NCBI GenBank assembly: GCA_017853235.1
Contig: JAFMJX010000074.1
Location: forward strand, 1 to 8,386
Direction: 5' to 3'
DNA length: 8,386 nucleotides
DNA from: Chitinophagaceae bacterium
Lineage (GTDB): Bacteria; Bacteroidota; Bacteroidia; Chitinophagales; Chitinophagaceae
A program made the translations under genes and the position numbers. Under the pieces are notes generated by a model that saw only the letters and a program-made list of their open reading frames with translations, was not told where the DNA came from and ran no database searches. Shown piece after piece: positions 6,676-8,386 of this stretch; position 1 is the first letter of the stretch; every line of letters begins with the position of its first letter.

Positions 6676-6703
6676 GTCTATTAGGAAGAAAACCCACTAA
6701 AAT

Positions 6704-7441
6704 TTAAAGGGCATTGACCAAGGCACTATCCTTATAAATTGGTAATGAAGGAGCAACATCTTTAGAAATACAATACATCATATCTTCCTCTAAGCCATAG
6801 GCTGCCAAGCGATGCCAGTGGGTGGTTGTTTTGATATAATCAGTTAAATGGTCTTTATGTTGCATATATAATTGCTGTGCCATCCAACTACTATCACAAT
6901 GAATAGTAAAATGGTCTTGAATTTCCTGAATTAATGCACCTGCGAATAAAGTATCTTCAATGTTAAAACGGTTTTTCCAACCAGAACATCCTAAAATAAC
7001 ATTTGCCTTTTGTTGTTTCAAGTAGTGAGCCACTGCCGATAAATTTGGAAAAGATCCCGTCACAATTTCTCGTGCCCCTTGTTTCAAACACATATGTAAT
7101 AATTTGGTGCCATTGGTGGTAGTGATCACCAAAGTTTTATTTTCAATAAATGAACGAGGATATTCGGAGGGGGAATTTCCATAGGACAACCCAGGAATAA
7201 TTTTTCCATCTCTTTCTCCAGCAGTAACTCCTCCAGTTTGCTTACCCATTTCAATACAGAGTTCGGGCGAGTCCACTGGAATGATTTTTCGAGCACCATG
7301 ATACAAAGCAGTAGCCATGGTAGAAGTTGCTCTAAACACGTCAATGATGACTACAATACTATCATGTATTTCATATAAGTCAAGTAACTGAGGAGTCAAA
7401 ACTGTATGTAAATGGGGTAGATTATTTTTTTTCGCCGTCAT
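6704..7441 (-). CDS. comB: Probable 2-phosphosulfolactate phosphatase (ComB)
   Basis: 245-residue cytoplasmic Mg-dependent phosphatase of the ComB family. The characterised reaction hydrolyses 2-phosphosulfolactate to sulfolactate, in archaeal coenzyme M synthesis. Family motifs appear in order: DVFRATST (34-41), AGERDGK (74-80), GNSPSEY (88-94), TTTNGT (107-112) and CSGWKNRFNIEDT (152-164). The length matches the family. Many bacteria, including Bacteroidota, carry comB without making coenzyme M. Its substrate here is uncertain; a link to sulfolactate or sulfonate metabolism is an inference with no support from the neighbours. The frame opens with a TTG at 7454-7456, but that codon overlaps the -7 box TATCTTTG, so the ATG at 7439-7441 is the better start. 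It begins 26 bp after the ssb stop and could also be read from the ssb transcript. Confidence 0.88.
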   Translation of the reverse strand: MTAKKNNLPHLHTVLTPQLLDLYEIHDSIVVIIDVFRATSTMATALYHGARKIIPVDSPELCIEMGKQTGGVTAGERDGKIIPGLSYGNSPSEYPRSFIENKTLVITTTNGTKLLHMCLKQGAREIVTGSFPNLSAVAHYLKQQKANVILGCSGWKNRFNIEDTLFAGALIQEIQDHFTIHCDSSWMAQQLYMQHKDHLTDYIKTTTHWHRLAAYGLEEDMMYCISKDVAPSLPIYKDSALVNAL

Positions 7442-7445
7442 ACCG

Positions 7446-7453
7446 CAAAGATA
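7446..7453 (-). promoter_or_regulatory. -7 promoter box of comB, probably giving a leaderless mRNA
   Basis: TATCTTTG (7453-7446, minus strand) matches TAnnTTTG exactly and ends only 4 bp before the comB ATG at 7441. Transcription would start at or next to the start codon. The expected -33 region (about 7473-7476) reads CTGG, a poor match to TTTG. The box sits in the short gap after ssb. Confidence 0.5.
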
Positions 7454-7467
7454 CAAAATGCAGGAAG

Positions 7468-7815
7468 TTATACCAGCTCTTTTTTCTTGCTTAAAATAAG
7501 AATTTCGGAAACAATCACATCGGTACTAGTTCGTTTCACCATATTTTTATCGGTATATGATTTGTTTATCAAACGCCCTTCTATAGCAACTTCCGTACCC
7601 TTTGCTAAATATTTTTCGGCATATACTGCTAACTTAGACCATGCCACAACATTGAACCATTGGGTTTCATCCAACCATTCCCCTTTGGCATTTTTATAAC
7701 GATCATTCACCGCTATTTTAAAATTGGCTAATTTTTTGGTAGCATCAAAAACTTTGATGTCCGGATTGGCTCCTAAATGACCCATTAATTGTACTCGATT
7801 TTTAATTGCTTTCAT
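7468..7815 (-). CDS. ssb: Single-stranded DNA-binding protein, short form without acidic tail
   Basis: 115-residue OB-fold protein that binds single-stranded DNA during replication and repair. The N-terminus KNRVQLMGHLGANPDI (5-20) is the usual SSB opening. The aromatic DNA-binding and core region includes W47, then QWFNVVAW (52-59), followed by KLAVYAEKYLAKGTEVAIEGRL in pieces and the closing strand DVIVSEILIL (99-108). The protein ends a few residues later in KKKELV. It lacks the flexible Gly/Gln-rich linker and the acidic DDDIPF-like tip that recruits partners in typical SSBs such as the E. coli protein (178 aa). The stop is clean and the next gene begins 26 bp on, so this is a natural short form rather than an obvious frameshift. 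It starts with ATG, 80 bp after gcvT. Confidence 0.93.
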   Translation of the reverse strand: MKAIKNRVQLMGHLGANPDIKVFDATKKLANFKIAVNDRYKNAKGEWLDETQWFNVVAWSKLAVYAEKYLAKGTEVAIEGRLINKSYTDKNMVKRTSTDVIVSEILILSKKKELV

Positions 7816-7838
7816 ATTTTAATATTTTTATTAAGACA

Positions 7839-7871
7839 CAAAAATGCAATTCAATAACACATGAATACAAA
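7839..7871 (-). promoter_or_regulatory. Possible promoter of ssb
   Basis: Minus strand TTTG (7871-7868), a 21-bp spacer, then CATTTTTG (7846-7839), one mismatch from TAnnTTTG. It lies in the 80-bp gap after gcvT and would leave a leader of about 20 nt before the ssb ATG (7815). Confidence 0.4.
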
Positions 7872-7895
7872 GTATTTATTCCAACAAAAAGAAGG

Positions 7896-8386
7896 TTATT
7901 TAAATGGAATTTTGACCACTTTCGCTTTCACTAGCGTATTTCTGATATCAATATATATAGTACTATCTGGTTTTGCGAATTCGGTTTTAACATAACCCAG
8001 TCCAATGGCTTTTCCTAAACTAGGCGCTTGTGTACCCGAAGTCACAGATCCTATTTCATTGCCATGTGCATCCTTAATGACATAATAATGTCGAGGAATG
8101 CCTCTATCTATCATTTCAAAACCTACTAATTTTTTGGTAACACCTACGGCCTTTTGTTCCGCTAAGGAGTTTGAATTTGTAAATGCTTTTGTGAATTTAG
8201 TAATCCAACCCAACCCTGCCTCTAATGGGCTTGTAGTATCATCAATATCATTTCCATACAAACAAAAGCCCATTTCTAATCGCAATGTATCACGTGCTCC
8301 TAATCCAATTGGCTGCAAACCCATAGGCTTTCCTTCTTCAAAAAGTGCATTCCAGACTTTATTAGCATGATCATTTACGTCTTCAA
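7896..8386 (-). CDS. gcvT: Glycine cleavage system T protein (aminomethyltransferase), C-terminal part
   Basis: Tetrahydrofolate-dependent aminomethyltransferase of the glycine cleavage complex; it releases ammonia and makes methylene-THF from the aminomethyl-lipoyl H protein. The 5' end lies beyond the right edge, and the frame stays open to base 8386, so the internal ATG at 8322-8324 is not the start. The 163 visible residues include GLGARDTLRLEMGFCLYGND, with the conserved Arg of the folate-site region, then SPLEAGLGW and the C-terminal barrel with GSVTSGTQAPSLGKAIGLGYV. The last residues are KVVKIPFK, a normal family end. The next gene, ssb, is 80 bp downstream on the same strand with a possible promoter of its own. 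No strong terminator was seen after gcvT. Confidence 0.94.
   Translation of the reverse strand, partial: EDVNDHANKVWNALFEEGKPMGLQPIGLGARDTLRLEMGFCLYGNDIDDTTSPLEAGLGWITKFTKAFTNSNSLAEQKAVGVTKKLVGFEMIDRGIPRHYYVIKDAHGNEIGSVTSGTQAPSLGKAIGLGYVKTEFAKPDSTIYIDIRNTLVKAKVVKIPFK

Noticed and set aside
7126..7344. Minus-strand 72-codon ORF inside comB in another frame
   Set aside because: It is a shadow of the well-conserved comB frame and has no independent motif.
8098..8370. Plus-strand 90-codon ORF opposite gcvT
   Set aside because: It is antisense to clear GcvT coding sequence and has no family resemblance.

Overview
The window looks like a chromosomal segment of a low-GC member of the phylum Bacteroidota, most likely near the Chitinophagales. 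The evidence is TAnnTTTG-type -7 promoter elements directly upstream of genes, a Bacteroidota-style ArgG, a GNAT acyltransferase fused into the arginine operon next to argG, and few Shine-Dalgarno sites. The lineage is inferred from these traits, not from a search. No mobile element, CRISPR array, tRNA or rRNA was seen.

Layout. Positions 1-1157 (minus strand) hold the head of an arginine biosynthesis operon. In transcription order it contains a previously untracked 37-codon leader ORF (1157-1044) that ends in an arginine-rich stretch, a set of alternative RNA hairpins, a GNAT acyltransferase gene, and argG, which runs off the left edge. Positions 1158-1372 are a divergent intergenic region. 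A plus-strand YHS-domain lipoprotein gene (1373-1693) has a good Bacteroidota-type promoter. It converges on a minus-strand SGNH/GDSL esterase gene (1728-2801), and a strong hairpin terminator lies between and inside their ends. Upstream of the esterase, also on the minus strand, is a large SNF2-family helicase gene with two SWIM zinc fingers (2850-6611). Next come comB (6704-7441), a short ssb (7468-7815) and the 3' part of gcvT (7896-8386), all on the minus strand.

How the genes work together. GNAT and argG are 4 bp apart and clearly co-transcribed. The GNAT is a candidate N-acylglutamate synthase for the first arginine step, and ArgG makes argininosuccinate from citrulline. The leader ORF has four Arg codons in its last twelve sense codons. 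Its stop codon lies in the middle arm of a three-arm RNA switch, as expected for a ribosome-mediated arginine attenuator. This is the most interesting element in the window. It lies where other Bacteroidota would be expected to rely on a repressor such as ArgR. The other genes are housekeeping (gcvT, ssb, SNF2 helicase), metabolic (comB) or exported (YHS lipoprotein, SGNH esterase) and show no obvious shared pathway.
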